The notes under the pieces: generated by a model
The model's database searches: none
What the model was told of the DNA's origin: nothing
The model's input: the letters and a program-made list of their open reading frames with translations, nothing else
Assembly (NCBI GenBank): GCA_003140075.1
Contig: PLIO01000070.1
Span: 37,040-77,360, forward strand
DNA from: Acidobacteriaceae bacterium
GTDB taxonomy: Bacteria > Acidobacteriota > Terriglobia > Terriglobales > Acidobacteriaceae
Direction of reading: 5' to 3'
DNA: 40,321 bases
Translations under genes and position numbers: made by a program
In this document: positions 16,821 through 25,005 of the stretch, one piece after another
Layout: each line of letters opens with the position of its first letter
How positions within the stretch are numbered: the first letter of the stretch is position 1

Positions 16821-16838
16821 TTGGCATTCGACCTGCAT
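16821..16838 (+). promoter_or_regulatory. Sigma-54 (-24/-12) promoter upstream of the exopolysaccharide operon
   Basis: TTGGCATTCGACCTGCAT has the invariant GG and GC separated by exactly 10 nt. It agrees with the consensus TTGGCAC-N5-TTGCAT except at one base of the -24 box and one of the -12 box. Transcription would start near 16850, 220 nt before the NusG-like gene. PEP-CTERM-associated loci are known to use sigma-54 with dedicated activators. Confidence 0.62.
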
Positions 16839-16931
16839 CACTCCCGTTGGAGTTGAGCACGGTGACCCGGAAACGGAAATATCCGATTTGAGCGATTGAA
16901 CGATTTTTGAGTAGCGCCCCAGTTGAAATAA

Positions 16932-17002
16932 GCAGGAAAACAGCATTCCCCCCAGTTTCCTGCCCAACGTGGTTATCCCCCTTGGATCTCATCGTTGAGA
17001 TC
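16932..17002 (+). other. Two hairpins in the leader of the NusG-like gene
   Basis: GCAGGAAA (16932-16939) pairs with TTTCCTGC (16956-16963). GATCTCA-TCGT-TGAGATC (16985-17002) is a 7-bp stem with a tetraloop. Neither is followed by a T-tract. They could be pause or antitermination signals within the 5' leader. Confidence 0.4.
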
Positions 17003-17070
17003 TCGACAACGAACAGACTTGTGATTTGAATTTTGGGGTCACCCTGAGAAGTGACTTAGAGGGCGAAGCT

Positions 17071-17622
17071 ATGGCCGTAGGCAGTGCATGGGCGATTCCC
17101 GAAACGGTTCGATTGGCCGTACCGGAAACAGAAAACTGGTATGCGCTACAGACCCGCTCCCGCCACGAAAAAATTGTGGTGCAGCGGCTGGAAGAGAGAG
17201 GCGTGACCACCTTTCTGCCGGTGGTCACCGAGGTGCACCGCTGGAGTGACCGCAAGAAGTCGGTGCAGATGCCGCTGTTTCATTGTTACGTGTTCGCGAA
17301 ATTTGCGCCGAACCGGGAGGAACGCCTGCGCGTTCTCCGCGTGGATGGAGTATTCGGCCTGGTCGGGGGCAGAGGCGAGGGCGCGCCCATTCCGGACGAG
17401 CAAATCGCTGCGGTGCGCAGTCTGGTGGGAGGGCAACTACCCTGGTCGGTGCATCCCTTTCTCAAGCTTGGGCAGCGAGTGCGGATTCGCAGCGGAGCGC
17501 TCGATGGCATGGAAGGCATACTGGTGTCGCGCAACGGCGACCGCAGCCTGGTCATTTCCGTGGATGCAATCCAGCGTTCGCTGGCGGTTCGTGTGGAAGG
17601 ATACGAAGTCGAAGCGGTCTGA
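17071..17622 (+). CDS. NusG-family transcription antiterminator (RfaH/UpxY-like paralogue)
   Basis: The 183-residue protein has a NusG N-terminal domain (about 21-118) starting ENWYALQTRSRHEKIVVQRL, with LPVV, PLFHCYVFAK and DGVFGLVG. A KOW domain follows (about 128-183) with GQRVRIRSGALDGMEGILV. It lacks the features of housekeeping NusG at the start, and its position at the head of an exopolysaccharide operon fits specialised paralogues such as RfaH, UpxY and LoaP, which keep RNA polymerase going through long polysaccharide operons. ATG 17071 has GAGGG eight bases upstream; a TTG extension to 17026 is unlikely. A long leader with tandem promoters precedes it. The response-regulator gene follows after 48 nt. 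Confidence 0.9.
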   Translation: MAVGSAWAIPETVRLAVPETENWYALQTRSRHEKIVVQRLEERGVTTFLPVVTEVHRWSDRKKSVQMPLFHCYVFAKFAPNREERLRVLRVDGVFGLVGGRGEGAPIPDEQIAAVRSLVGGQLPWSVHPFLKLGQRVRIRSGALDGMEGILVSRNGDRSLVISVDAIQRSLAVRVEGYEVEAV

Positions 17623-17670
17623 AGTTGTCCCGAACTTAGGTTTCTTTCCCCTGTAAGGATCCATTTACCC

Positions 17671-19272
17671 TTGACGGAAAGCCGAATCGAAACAATTCGC
17701 TTGCTGGTGGTGAGCCGGGACCCGGGGGTTCTTCGTCTGCTCTGGTCCATGGAGGAGCCCAACTCCTGGCATCTGGAAACTGCGGCGAGTGGCTGGGATG
17801 CGATGGAGCTGATGCAAACCGGCACCGCGCCCCACCTACTGCTGCTGGACCTTCCCCGCGGCGATGCCGACGGGCTTCACCTTCTGCGCTGGTTGCGGCG
17901 GCTGCGCCCCGGTCTTCCCGTCCTCGTGCTGTGCTACCGGGACGATGCGGGCCGAGAGAAAGAAGCCACCCGCATGGGCGCGGGAGAAATTCTGGTGCGG
18001 CCGTTCGACGAGCGCCAGCTTGAATCGGCCATCTGGCGGCATCTTGCCCCGGCGGGAAACGGGACGGCGGGAAACGGCCGGGTGGAGATCGTCAGCGAAA
18101 ACGTCGAACCGCTGGGCGAGGACGCCTTCTTCGTCAGCGCCAGTCCGATCATGCAGAAGCTGCGCGCCCAGGCTGCGCTGCTGGCGCAAACCGATGTCCC
18201 GGTGCTCATCGTGGGAGAGGGAGGGACCGGGAAGTACACGGTGGCCAGCCTGATTCACAAGCTCTCGGTGCGCTCCGGTTTCAAGCTGGTGAAAGTGAAT
18301 TGTGCGGAAATGCCGGAGAGTCTGCTGGAAGTGGAGTTGTTCGGCGACGATGCGGCCGCTCGGCCCACCACTTTCGGAAGGCTGGCGGCGGGGGAAAAAG
18401 GAACCATCTACCTCGACGAAATCGCCGAGATGCCGGCCGCACTGCAATCCCGGCTGCTGCAGAGGTTGCAGAATCAAAGTTTGCACAGCCAGACTTTGCA
18501 CAACCCGGCTTTGCACAATCAGGCTCCGCAAAAGCAGGGTTCGCCAAACGGCGAGTTGCGCCGGCCGGCCGGCAACGACGCGGTGGCCGCCGATGTAAGG
18601 ATCCTGGCGGCGAGCAGCGCCAACCTGGAACGTGCCCTGGCCGAAAAGAAACTCCGGGAGGACTTGTACTACCGCTTGAGCGCCTTCACCGTGCACGTGC
18701 CCGCTTTGCGCCAGCGGACCGACGAGATTGCCATCCTGCTGCGCTACATGATGCACAAGCTGGCCCGGCACTACAACCTTCCGGCGCGCGGATTTACCTC
18801 TTCCGTGCTCGACGCCTGCCAGCGTTATTCCTGGCCGGGGAACCTGAAAGAGCTGGAAACGTTCGTGAAGCGCTACCTCGTGGCGGGCGACCAGGATTTG
18901 ACATTCGGGGAGATGGGCTTCGACCCGGCCGATCCTGCCGAGAACGCTGCTCCGTCGCGGGAGGCGAGACCGGCGGAGACTGCCTGGGGCGACAAGGAAT
19001 CACGGCAGGATCCAGCCAAGCCGGAATCGCTGAAGTCGCTGATCCAGGGCATCAAGTCGGAAGCGGAACAGAACGCCATCGGGGCGGCGCTGAAGCGGAC
19101 CGGCTGGAATCGCAAAGCGGCGGCGCGCCTGCTGCGGGTCAGCTACCGCACGCTGCTGTACAAGATCGATCAATACCACATGCGCGCGCCCGACGCCTAT
19201 CTTTCGCCGCCGCCGGTCGACGAGTTTTCGCTATACGGCAACGAGGGCAAAGACAACGGGAAGGCAAGTTGA
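17671..19272 (+). CDS. Sigma-54-activator-like response regulator, degenerate (no GAFTGA, altered receiver)
   Basis: The 533-residue protein has a receiver domain (about 8-124), an AAA+ domain (about 150-400) and a C-terminal Fis-type HTH (about 463-500). The receiver keeps Asp60 (LLLLDLP), but the acidic pair is changed (VVSRDP) and the conserved Lys is Arg110 (VRPF). The AAA+ core has Walker A GEGGTGKY (182-189), Walker B TIYLDE (245-250), the REDLYYRL segment and WPGNLKELE. The GAFTGA loop that touches sigma-54 is absent: ELFG (222-225) runs through DDAAARPTTF straight to GRLAAGEKG. The second surface loop is enlarged to about 40 residues by tandem repeats (268-307). Start is TTG 17671; no ATG or GTG fits before the receiver. 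Position resembles PrsR-type regulators of PEP-CTERM loci, but normal sigma-54 activation is doubtful. Confidence 0.88.
   Translation: MTESRIETIRLLVVSRDPGVLRLLWSMEEPNSWHLETAASGWDAMELMQTGTAPHLLLLDLPRGDADGLHLLRWLRRLRPGLPVLVLCYRDDAGREKEATRMGAGEILVRPFDERQLESAIWRHLAPAGNGTAGNGRVEIVSENVEPLGEDAFFVSASPIMQKLRAQAALLAQTDVPVLIVGEGGTGKYTVASLIHKLSVRSGFKLVKVNCAEMPESLLEVELFGDDAAARPTTFGRLAAGEKGTIYLDEIAEMPAALQSRLLQRLQNQSLHSQTLHNPALHNQAPQKQGSPNGELRRPAGNDAVAADVRILAASSANLERALAEKKLREDLYYRLSAFTVHVPALRQRTDEIAILLRYMMHKLARHYNLPARGFTSSVLDACQRYSWPGNLKELETFVKRYLVAGDQDLTFGEMGFDPADPAENAAPSREARPAETAWGDKESRQDPAKPESLKSLIQGIKSEAEQNAIGAALKRTGWNRKAAARLLRVSYRTLLYKIDQYHMRAPDAYLSPPPVDEFSLYGNEGKDNGKAS
18466..18555 (+). repeat. Degenerate 15-nt tandem repeat inside the AAA+ domain
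   Basis: Six consecutive 15-nt units in frame (18466, 18481, 18496, 18511, 18526, 18541) share the pattern TTGCACAAYCMGGCT, decaying towards the 3' end. They encode the pentapeptides LQNQS, LHSQT, LHNPA, LHNQA, PQKQG and SPNGE. The array replaces the short loop that normally follows the Walker B helix and points to expansion by replication slippage. Confidence 0.8.
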
Positions 19273-19316
19273 AGCGCGTGCCGAATACATCTGGAGTAAA
19301 CCGGCAAGGAGCCGCT

Positions 19317-19937
19317 ATGACCATGAAGGCATGCAGGCAGTGCGGTGGACGACTGGCTATGCTGTTGGTGTGCGCTCTGTTCACCGGCTCACTGTTGGCG
19401 CAAACCAGCGCCGCGGGCCACGAAACGGACGCTTCGGCCGGAAAACCGCACGACGACAGGTTCGTGATCGGCAACGACGACGTGCTGGCCATCAACGTCT
19501 GGAAGGAGCCGGATATCTCGCGCTCGATTCCGGTGCGCTCGGACGGAAAAATCTCGCTGCCGCTGGTGGGGGAAGTGCAGGCCGCCGGGCTCACGCCGCT
19601 GCAGCTCGAAAAAGATATCGCTGGCCGGCTGAAGAACTACATCTCGGAGCCGGAAGTGACGGTGATGGTCGAGACGGTCAACAGCCAGAAATTCAACATC
19701 CTGGGCCAGGTGGTGAAGCCGGGGTCGTATGGGATCGCCAATTCGCCGACCGTGCTGGACGCGATTGCGCTGGCCGGCGGCTTCCGCGATTTCGCGAAAA
19801 AGAAATCGGTGTACGTTCTCCGCCAGGGTCCGAGCGGAGAGTCGCGCCTCCCGTTTAACTACAAGGAAGTGAGTCAAGGCAAGAATATGGCGCAGAACAT
19901 TAAGCTGCAGCCCGGCGATACGATCATCGTTCCGTAA
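19317..19937 (+). CDS. Polysaccharide export protein (Wza/GumB family, Poly_export plus SLBB)
   Basis: The 206-residue protein has a signal peptide (to about LLAQTS, residue 29). A polysaccharide-export domain follows (about 43-125: FVIGNDDVLAINVWKEPD, VRSDGKISLPLVGEV, LKNYISEPEVTVMV), then one SLBB domain (about 130-200: FNILGQVVKPGSYGI, LDAIALAGGF). It should form the outer-membrane export channel in the Wzx/Wzy pathway. Its short length, with one SLBB unit, matches the XrtA/GumB-like subgroup rather than full-length Wza. ATG 19317 has AAGGAG six bases upstream; a TTG overlapping the previous stop is in frame but less likely. Beta-barrel and chain-length genes follow. Confidence 0.93.
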   Translation: MTMKACRQCGGRLAMLLVCALFTGSLLAQTSAAGHETDASAGKPHDDRFVIGNDDVLAINVWKEPDISRSIPVRSDGKISLPLVGEVQAAGLTPLQLEKDIAGRLKNYISEPEVTVMVETVNSQKFNILGQVVKPGSYGIANSPTVLDAIALAGGFRDFAKKKSVYVLRQGPSGESRLPFNYKEVSQGKNMAQNIKLQPGDTIIVP

Positions 19938-19955
19938 GCACTATTAGCCATCGTT

Positions 19956-21338
19956 ATGAGAATCTCGGGTTCAGTCCGGTTGGGGTTGGTCGTGCTGGCC
20001 AGCCTTCCCGTTTGGCCGCAGGAGCAGCCCACCGCTCCCGTCCCGGCGGTGACCGGCCCTGTGATTTCCGTCTCCCTGAACAGCGACCCCGGCGAAGACC
20101 GCATGCTGACGCCTCCTCCGGTCAGCGGACAAATCTATCCTTTGTCCTTTGCCTCCGAGGAGCGGGCGAACTACCTGCGCGGCGGCGTGACTTTCACGAC
20201 CGCCTACTCCGACAACGTGCTGGGGGCAACCAGCGCCACTCCGGTAAGCGACGTGAGTTACTCGATTTGGCCGACCATCGCGCTCGACGAAACCACGTCG
20301 CGGCTGCACACGGTCTTCAGCTACGCTCCGGGATTCACGTTCTATCAGCGCACCAGCGCCTACAATGAGGCGGACCAGAATCTGGCGCTGAACCTCGACT
20401 ACCGGCTGAGCCCGCATGTGACGGTCAGCGTGCGCGATGGGTTGCAAAAATCCTCCAACGTATTCAACCAGCCGGATCAGGGCCTGGCCGGCGGCGTTTC
20501 CGGCGGGGCTCAGGGTGGGAACGATTCGGTGATTGCACCGCTGGCCGACCGGCTGAGCAATACCGGCAACGTGGGCATCACCTATCAGTTCAGCGCCAAT
20601 GCGATGATCGGGGCGAGCGCGACGTTTACCAACCTGCACTACCCGAATCCGACGGAGGTGCCGGGGCTCTACGACGCGGCCACGCGGGCGGGATCGGTCT
20701 TCTATAGCTACCGGCTCTCCAAACAGCACTATATTGGGGCGACCTATCAATATCAGCAACTGCTGTCGTACCCGAATTACTCGGGCGCAGGAACGAACCA
20801 GACCGAGACCGATGGCGCCTACCTGTTCTACTCGTACTATCCGGCGCCCACGTTTTCGTTCTCGCTGTTTGGCGGTCCGCAATACTACAACGCCGGCCTG
20901 CAATACCCCGGCGTGGGCCAGTCCACGGTGCCGGCCGCGCAAGCCTGGTCGCCGGCGGGCGGGGCCAGCCTGAACTGGCAGGCGCAGCGCACCAGCCTGG
21001 CCGCGAGCTACGCGCACAGCGTCAGCGGCGGGGGCGGGCTGATTGGCGCGGTCGAACTCGATAGCGCGAATGCCTCGTTGCGGCAACAGTTGACGCGCCA
21101 CGTCAGCGCCGCGCTGGCCGGAGGCTATGCAAACAATGGCGTTCTCGCCGTTTCCTCCCTGGGCGGGCATTCCGTTTCCGCCAGCGCGGCCCTGCAGCGG
21201 ATGGTGGGCGAGCATGTAAATCTGCAGGCCGGCTACACCCGGCTGCACCAGACGTATAGCTTCTTTTCCGCGAATCCCGATACCAACCGGGAGTGGGTTT
21301 CGATTTCCTATCAATTTGCCCGACCGCTGGGCAGATAG
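19956..21338 (+). CDS. Outer-membrane beta-barrel protein of the exopolysaccharide locus
   Basis: The 460-residue protein has a signal peptide (about 1-21, ending PVWPQ), a short Pro-rich segment, then alternating amphipathic strands rich in Tyr, Phe and Ser typical of a large barrel (for example GVTFTTAYSDNVLG, GNVGITYQFSANAMIGASATF, VSISYQFARPL). Proteins of this sort accompany the export protein in PEP-CTERM-type and related loci and may help pass the polymer through the outer membrane; no enzymatic motif is seen. The gene begins 18 nt after the export gene and ends 17 nt before the chain-length gene, so it is co-transcribed. The family assignment rests on fold features and position. Confidence 0.82.
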   Translation: MRISGSVRLGLVVLASLPVWPQEQPTAPVPAVTGPVISVSLNSDPGEDRMLTPPPVSGQIYPLSFASEERANYLRGGVTFTTAYSDNVLGATSATPVSDVSYSIWPTIALDETTSRLHTVFSYAPGFTFYQRTSAYNEADQNLALNLDYRLSPHVTVSVRDGLQKSSNVFNQPDQGLAGGVSGGAQGGNDSVIAPLADRLSNTGNVGITYQFSANAMIGASATFTNLHYPNPTEVPGLYDAATRAGSVFYSYRLSKQHYIGATYQYQQLLSYPNYSGAGTNQTETDGAYLFYSYYPAPTFSFSLFGGPQYYNAGLQYPGVGQSTVPAAQAWSPAGGASLNWQAQRTSLAASYAHSVSGGGGLIGAVELDSANASLRQQLTRHVSAALAGGYANNGVLAVSSLGGHSVSASAALQRMVGEHVNLQAGYTRLHQTYSFFSANPDTNREWVSISYQFARPLGR

Positions 21339-21355
21339 TTCCGAGAACATAAATT

Positions 21356-22978
21356 ATGGCTATGGCTGAAGATCTCGAAGAGAAAAATCCGGCCGGCTTC
21401 GATCTCCCGCACTATTTGGGAATCGTGCGCCGCCGTCACATGCAGTTCCTGATCCCGCTGCTTCTGGGGTGGCTCGCTGTCTGGGGGGCCAGCTGGGTTC
21501 TGCCCTCCCGGTATCGCTCGAGCACGCTGATTCTGGTGGAGCAGCCTACCATGCCGAAGGACTACGTCACGCCCAACGTGAACGACGACCTGCAGGACCG
21601 GCTGCGCAGCATCACGCAGCAGATTCTGAGCCGCACCCGTTTGCTGCACATCATCGATCAGCTCGACCTGTACGCCGACGGGCACGGCCACCTCTCCCCC
21701 GACGACAAGGTGGAGCGTATGCGCAAAGATATCGAGATTGAACTGGTGCGCGACGGCGAGGGCCGGGTCAGCGCCTTCAACGTGTACTACTTGTCGCACG
21801 ATCCGCGCGTGGCCCAGCAGGTGACCAGCGAACTCACCAACCTGTTCATCAGCGAGAACCTGGAAGTGCGGCAGCAGCAGTCGGAAGACACCACGAAATT
21901 TCTCGAAGGCCAGCTGGAGACCGCCCGGAAAACCTTGTCCGATCAGGAAGAAAAGATTCGCGAGTTCAAGGGACAGCACGTCGGCGAGCTGCCGGCGCAG
22001 GTGGCAAGCAACCTGCAGATTCTGGCCGGGATGCAGTCCCAGTTGCAGACCGAAGAAGATGCGCTGAATACCGCGAAGCAACAGCGTGTCTACCTGGAAA
22101 CGCTGGTGAATCAATACCGCTCTTTACAAGGTCTGGGGCAGGGTTCGCCGAAGGGCGAGGGTGGAACCACGGTAGGATTGCCGGCGATCGATGAGGAATT
22201 GGACAAGCTGCGGGCGCAGCTGGCCGATCTCAGCTCGCATTACACCGACCGCCATCCCGACGTGCGCAAGGTGAAAGAGCAGATCGCCAAGACGGAAAAG
22301 ATGCGGGACCAGATCGTCGCCAGCCTGAAAACCAAGGCCGCCGCCCCGGCCGACCCCAATGCTGCGGCTGCGGACGCGGCGGACGTGAGGGATGCCTCGT
22401 CTCCGATGGTGCAGCTACAGGGCCAGGTGCAAGCCAACCGGGTGGAGATCGCCAACCGCGAGCGCAGCGTGGCCGAGCTCGAGGCCAAGGTTACGGGCTA
22501 CCAGGCGCGGCTGAATCAGGAGCCGGTGCGCGAGCAACAGCTCTCCGATCTGACCCGGGGCTACGATCAGTCCAAAGCGAATTACGACGAACTCCTGAAG
22601 AAAAAGAACGAGTCGGCCATGGCCACCAGCATGGAACTGCTGCAGCAGGGCGAGCGCTTCCGCATTGTCGACCCGCCCAGCCTGCCCATGAAGCCCGACT
22701 TCCCCAATCGCCTGAAGTTCTGCATGATCGGGCTGGGCGTCGGATTGGCTCTGGGCACGGTGGTCGCCGGGGCGTTCGAAATGATGGATGACCGGATCTA
22801 TGACGAGAAGGAGTTGCAGAAGCTGCTGCCGGTTCCGGTCATTTCGGAAATTCCGGCGCTGGCCTCGGCGGCGGACGAGCACCTGGAACGCCGGCGGCTG
22901 TGGTTGGGCTGGGTGACGGCAGCGTGTGTGTCGGCTGCAATTTTGCTGGGGTCGGCCCTGAGCTACTTGCGCGGTTAG
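21356..22978 (+). CDS. Chain-length determinant / polysaccharide co-polymerase (Wzz/GumC type)
   Basis: The 540-residue inner-membrane protein has a first membrane helix at about 31-49 and the Wzz domain directly after it (YRSSTLILVEQPTMPKDYV). A long periplasmic coiled coil follows (about 170-420; KFLEGQLETARKTLSDQEEKI, VANRERSVAELEAK-like heptads). The Pro-rich PPSLPMKPDFPNRL signature leads into the second helix (about 455-474), and a third hydrophobic segment closes the C-terminus (515-537). It should set polymer length and link the Wzy polymerase to the export channel. It lacks a fused kinase; a separate CpsD-like kinase is encoded two genes downstream. Confidence 0.93.
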   Translation: MAMAEDLEEKNPAGFDLPHYLGIVRRRHMQFLIPLLLGWLAVWGASWVLPSRYRSSTLILVEQPTMPKDYVTPNVNDDLQDRLRSITQQILSRTRLLHIIDQLDLYADGHGHLSPDDKVERMRKDIEIELVRDGEGRVSAFNVYYLSHDPRVAQQVTSELTNLFISENLEVRQQQSEDTTKFLEGQLETARKTLSDQEEKIREFKGQHVGELPAQVASNLQILAGMQSQLQTEEDALNTAKQQRVYLETLVNQYRSLQGLGQGSPKGEGGTTVGLPAIDEELDKLRAQLADLSSHYTDRHPDVRKVKEQIAKTEKMRDQIVASLKTKAAAPADPNAAAADAADVRDASSPMVQLQGQVQANRVEIANRERSVAELEAKVTGYQARLNQEPVREQQLSDLTRGYDQSKANYDELLKKKNESAMATSMELLQQGERFRIVDPPSLPMKPDFPNRLKFCMIGLGVGLALGTVVAGAFEMMDDRIYDEKELQKLLPVPVISEIPALASAADEHLERRRLWLGWVTAACVSAAILLGSALSYLRG

Positions 22979-22990
22979 CGATATCACATC

Positions 22991-23965
22991 ATGTATAAAG
23001 CCTTTTACGGTCTGAAGCGCAATCCGTTCGAGATCACTCCCGATCCTTCGTTCCTGTTTGCCACCCGCAGGCACAACGAAGCTTTGGCGGCTCTCTATTA
23101 CGGCGTCCGGCGGCACAAAGGGTTCGTGGTCTTAACCGGAGAGGTGGGAACCGGAAAAACTCTTCTGCTGCGCTGCCTGCTGCAATTGCTGAAGCAGAGC
23201 GACGACGTCAAGTACGCCTACGTATTTAACGGACGGCTCTCGCCGCTCGAGTTCCTGCAGTACATTGCCGGCGATCTCGGGTTGCCCGCGGCGGGCAAAA
23301 ACAAGAGCGAACTGCTGCTGCAGTTGGCGGGATACGTGGTATCGCGGGGCGAGAAGAAACTGACCACGGTGCTGGTGGTCGACGAAGCGCATCACTTATC
23401 GACCGACATTCTGGAAGAAATCCGGCTTTTGACCAACCTGGAGACCGCCGACGAGAAGCTGTTGCAGATTCTTCTGGTGGGGCAGCCCGAACTGGACGAA
23501 AAACTGGACTCGGTCGAGTTGCGGCAACTGAAGCAGAGAATCGCGCTCCGTTCCCACCTGGCCGCGCTCGACGTGAACGAAACCAAGGGCTACATCGAAC
23601 GCCGGCTGCAGCTGGGGGGCAGTCCCCGGGCCGCTTCGCTGTTTCCGCCGGAAACCGTTGCTGCGGTGCACCGGCACTCCGGGGGAATTCCGCGGCTGAT
23701 CAACACCATCTGCGAGAACGCGTTGATTGCGGCCTACGCGCGGCAGGCGGCCTGCGTGGCTCCGGACATGATCGACACCATCGCCAAAGACTTCCGCCTC
23801 GGAGTTCATACTCCGAGGGAGGAAAAGAAGAAAACGCCGGATGAACTCGACTTCCGCAAAGCGGCCAAGACGTTGCTCGAACTATACGCCCACCTGCAGG
23901 GCGAGCAAGCGCGGGAAGGGGAAGAGGAACTGGCGGCCCGTCTGCCGGTGGTGACTAAACAATGA
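22991..23965 (+). CDS. ExeA-like AAA ATPase of the exopolysaccharide/PEP-CTERM locus
   Basis: The 324-residue protein starts MYKAFYGLKRNPFEITPDP, the hallmark of the ExeA/GspA-related ATPases found in XrtA-type loci. It has Walker A GEVGTGKT (50-57), Walker B VLVVDEAHHL (127-136), sensor-like ILLVGQPEL, and the SGGIPRLINTICENALIAAY helix near 235-255. The C-terminal region after about 265 is charged and lacks a membrane anchor or peptidoglycan-binding domain. The reaction is ATP hydrolysis; what it remodels is not known, and export-complex assembly is a plausible inference. The stop overlaps the start of the kinase gene by 4 nt (ATGA). Confidence 0.92.
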   Translation: MYKAFYGLKRNPFEITPDPSFLFATRRHNEALAALYYGVRRHKGFVVLTGEVGTGKTLLLRCLLQLLKQSDDVKYAYVFNGRLSPLEFLQYIAGDLGLPAAGKNKSELLLQLAGYVVSRGEKKLTTVLVVDEAHHLSTDILEEIRLLTNLETADEKLLQILLVGQPELDEKLDSVELRQLKQRIALRSHLAALDVNETKGYIERRLQLGGSPRAASLFPPETVAAVHRHSGGIPRLINTICENALIAAYARQAACVAPDMIDTIAKDFRLGVHTPREEKKKTPDELDFRKAAKTLLELYAHLQGEQAREGEEELAARLPVVTKQ

Positions 23966-24882
23966 GCCATATATTTGACGCATTACAAAGATCGGAAACG
24001 GAACGCGCGGAAACGGAACGCGCCGGGGGCGATTCGCTTCTCCTCGAACCATCCACCTACTCGGTCGCGACCGAACTGCTGCAGATCGCGGAGCGCAAGC
24101 GGCGAGGTGCGAATGCGGCGAGCAGCGCTCCGCTCGACTACCCGGATTCCCTGGATCGGTTTCCCGCGCTGCCGGTTTCGATCCTGCCCAACAGCCGGTT
24201 GGTCGCGGTCGGGGAAGAGGAAAGCCTGGGGGCGGAGAAGTTCCGCTTCCTGGCGGTTCGCTTAAGGCAGCTGCGGCAAAGCCGTCCACTAAAGAAGGTC
24301 TTGATTACCAGCACGATTCCCCAGGAAGGCAAGAGCACGGTCGCGGCCAACCTGGCCTGCACCCTGGCGCGGAGGAAGCAGCATAAGACGCTGCTGGTCG
24401 AGGGCGATCTGCGGCGGCCGACCGTGGCCCAGAAATTCGGGCTGGGCCGGGTTCCGGGCTTAAGCGAATGGCTGCGGGGCGAAACCGAAACCATGAACGT
24501 TTACCGGCTGGAAGCTCTGGGGCTTTGGGTATTGCCGGCCGGGAGTGCCCCCGAAAATCCGCTGGAGCTGATGCAGTCCGGCAAGCTATCCCCCACTATG
24601 GAGCAATTGACAGCCTGGTTCGACTGGGTCATCATCGATTCTCCGCCGCTGTTGCCGCTGGCCGACACCAGCATCTGGGCCCGGCTGGCGGACGGAGTCC
24701 TATTGGTTACGCGAAAAGGCGTCACCGAGAAGCAGCAACTACAGCGCGGGCTGGAAACGCTGGAGCCCGCGAAGCTGCTGGGAGCGCTGGTGAATGGTTC
24801 CACCGACGCGGCTCACAGCGACTATTATCAACGGTACGGCCCGGCGGCATCCTCCCCAGAGTTCCCCCACTCGAAGAAGTAA
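23962..24882 (+). CDS. CpsD/CapB-family bacterial tyrosine kinase
   Basis: The 306-residue cytoplasmic protein begins MSHIFDALQRSE, the short motif typical of XrtA-linked kinases. It carries Walker A TSTIPQEGKSTVAANLA (116-132), Walker A' LLVEGDLRRP (144-153; the usual VDADLR reads VEGDLR) and Walker B VIIDSPPLLPL (223-233). The C-terminus has a small tyrosine cluster (Y288, Y289, Y292), the expected autophosphorylation sites. With the Wzz-like protein it should regulate polymer length by cycles of phosphorylation. Overlap with the ATPase gene (ATGA) indicates translational coupling. The 123 nt after it hold no gene. Confidence 0.93.
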   Translation: MSHIFDALQRSETERAETERAGGDSLLLEPSTYSVATELLQIAERKRRGANAASSAPLDYPDSLDRFPALPVSILPNSRLVAVGEEESLGAEKFRFLAVRLRQLRQSRPLKKVLITSTIPQEGKSTVAANLACTLARRKQHKTLLVEGDLRRPTVAQKFGLGRVPGLSEWLRGETETMNVYRLEALGLWVLPAGSAPENPLELMQSGKLSPTMEQLTAWFDWVIIDSPPLLPLADTSIWARLADGVLLVTRKGVTEKQQLQRGLETLEPAKLLGALVNGSTDAAHSDYYQRYGPAASSPEFPHSKK

Positions 24883-25005
24883 GCGATGGCACGCAAGGCG
24901 CCATGAAGCCTTGTGGCTCAGTATCTCCCCCGGACAAACAAACCCAGCTGTTGGCTGATTCAGTGGCAATTATTTCTGAAGCAGGCGAACAGGCGGAGGA
25001 AATCC

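Noticed and set aside
18300-19937. Polysaccharide export gene as a 545-codon frame starting inside the response regulator
   Set aside because: The first about 340 codons are an out-of-frame shadow of the regulator gene; the signal peptide and ribosome site place the start at 19317.
19971-21350. 459-codon minus-strand open frame opposite the outer-membrane barrel gene
   Set aside because: Arg/Gly/Val-rich antisense translation without motifs; the plus-strand frame has a signal peptide, barrel strands and operon context.
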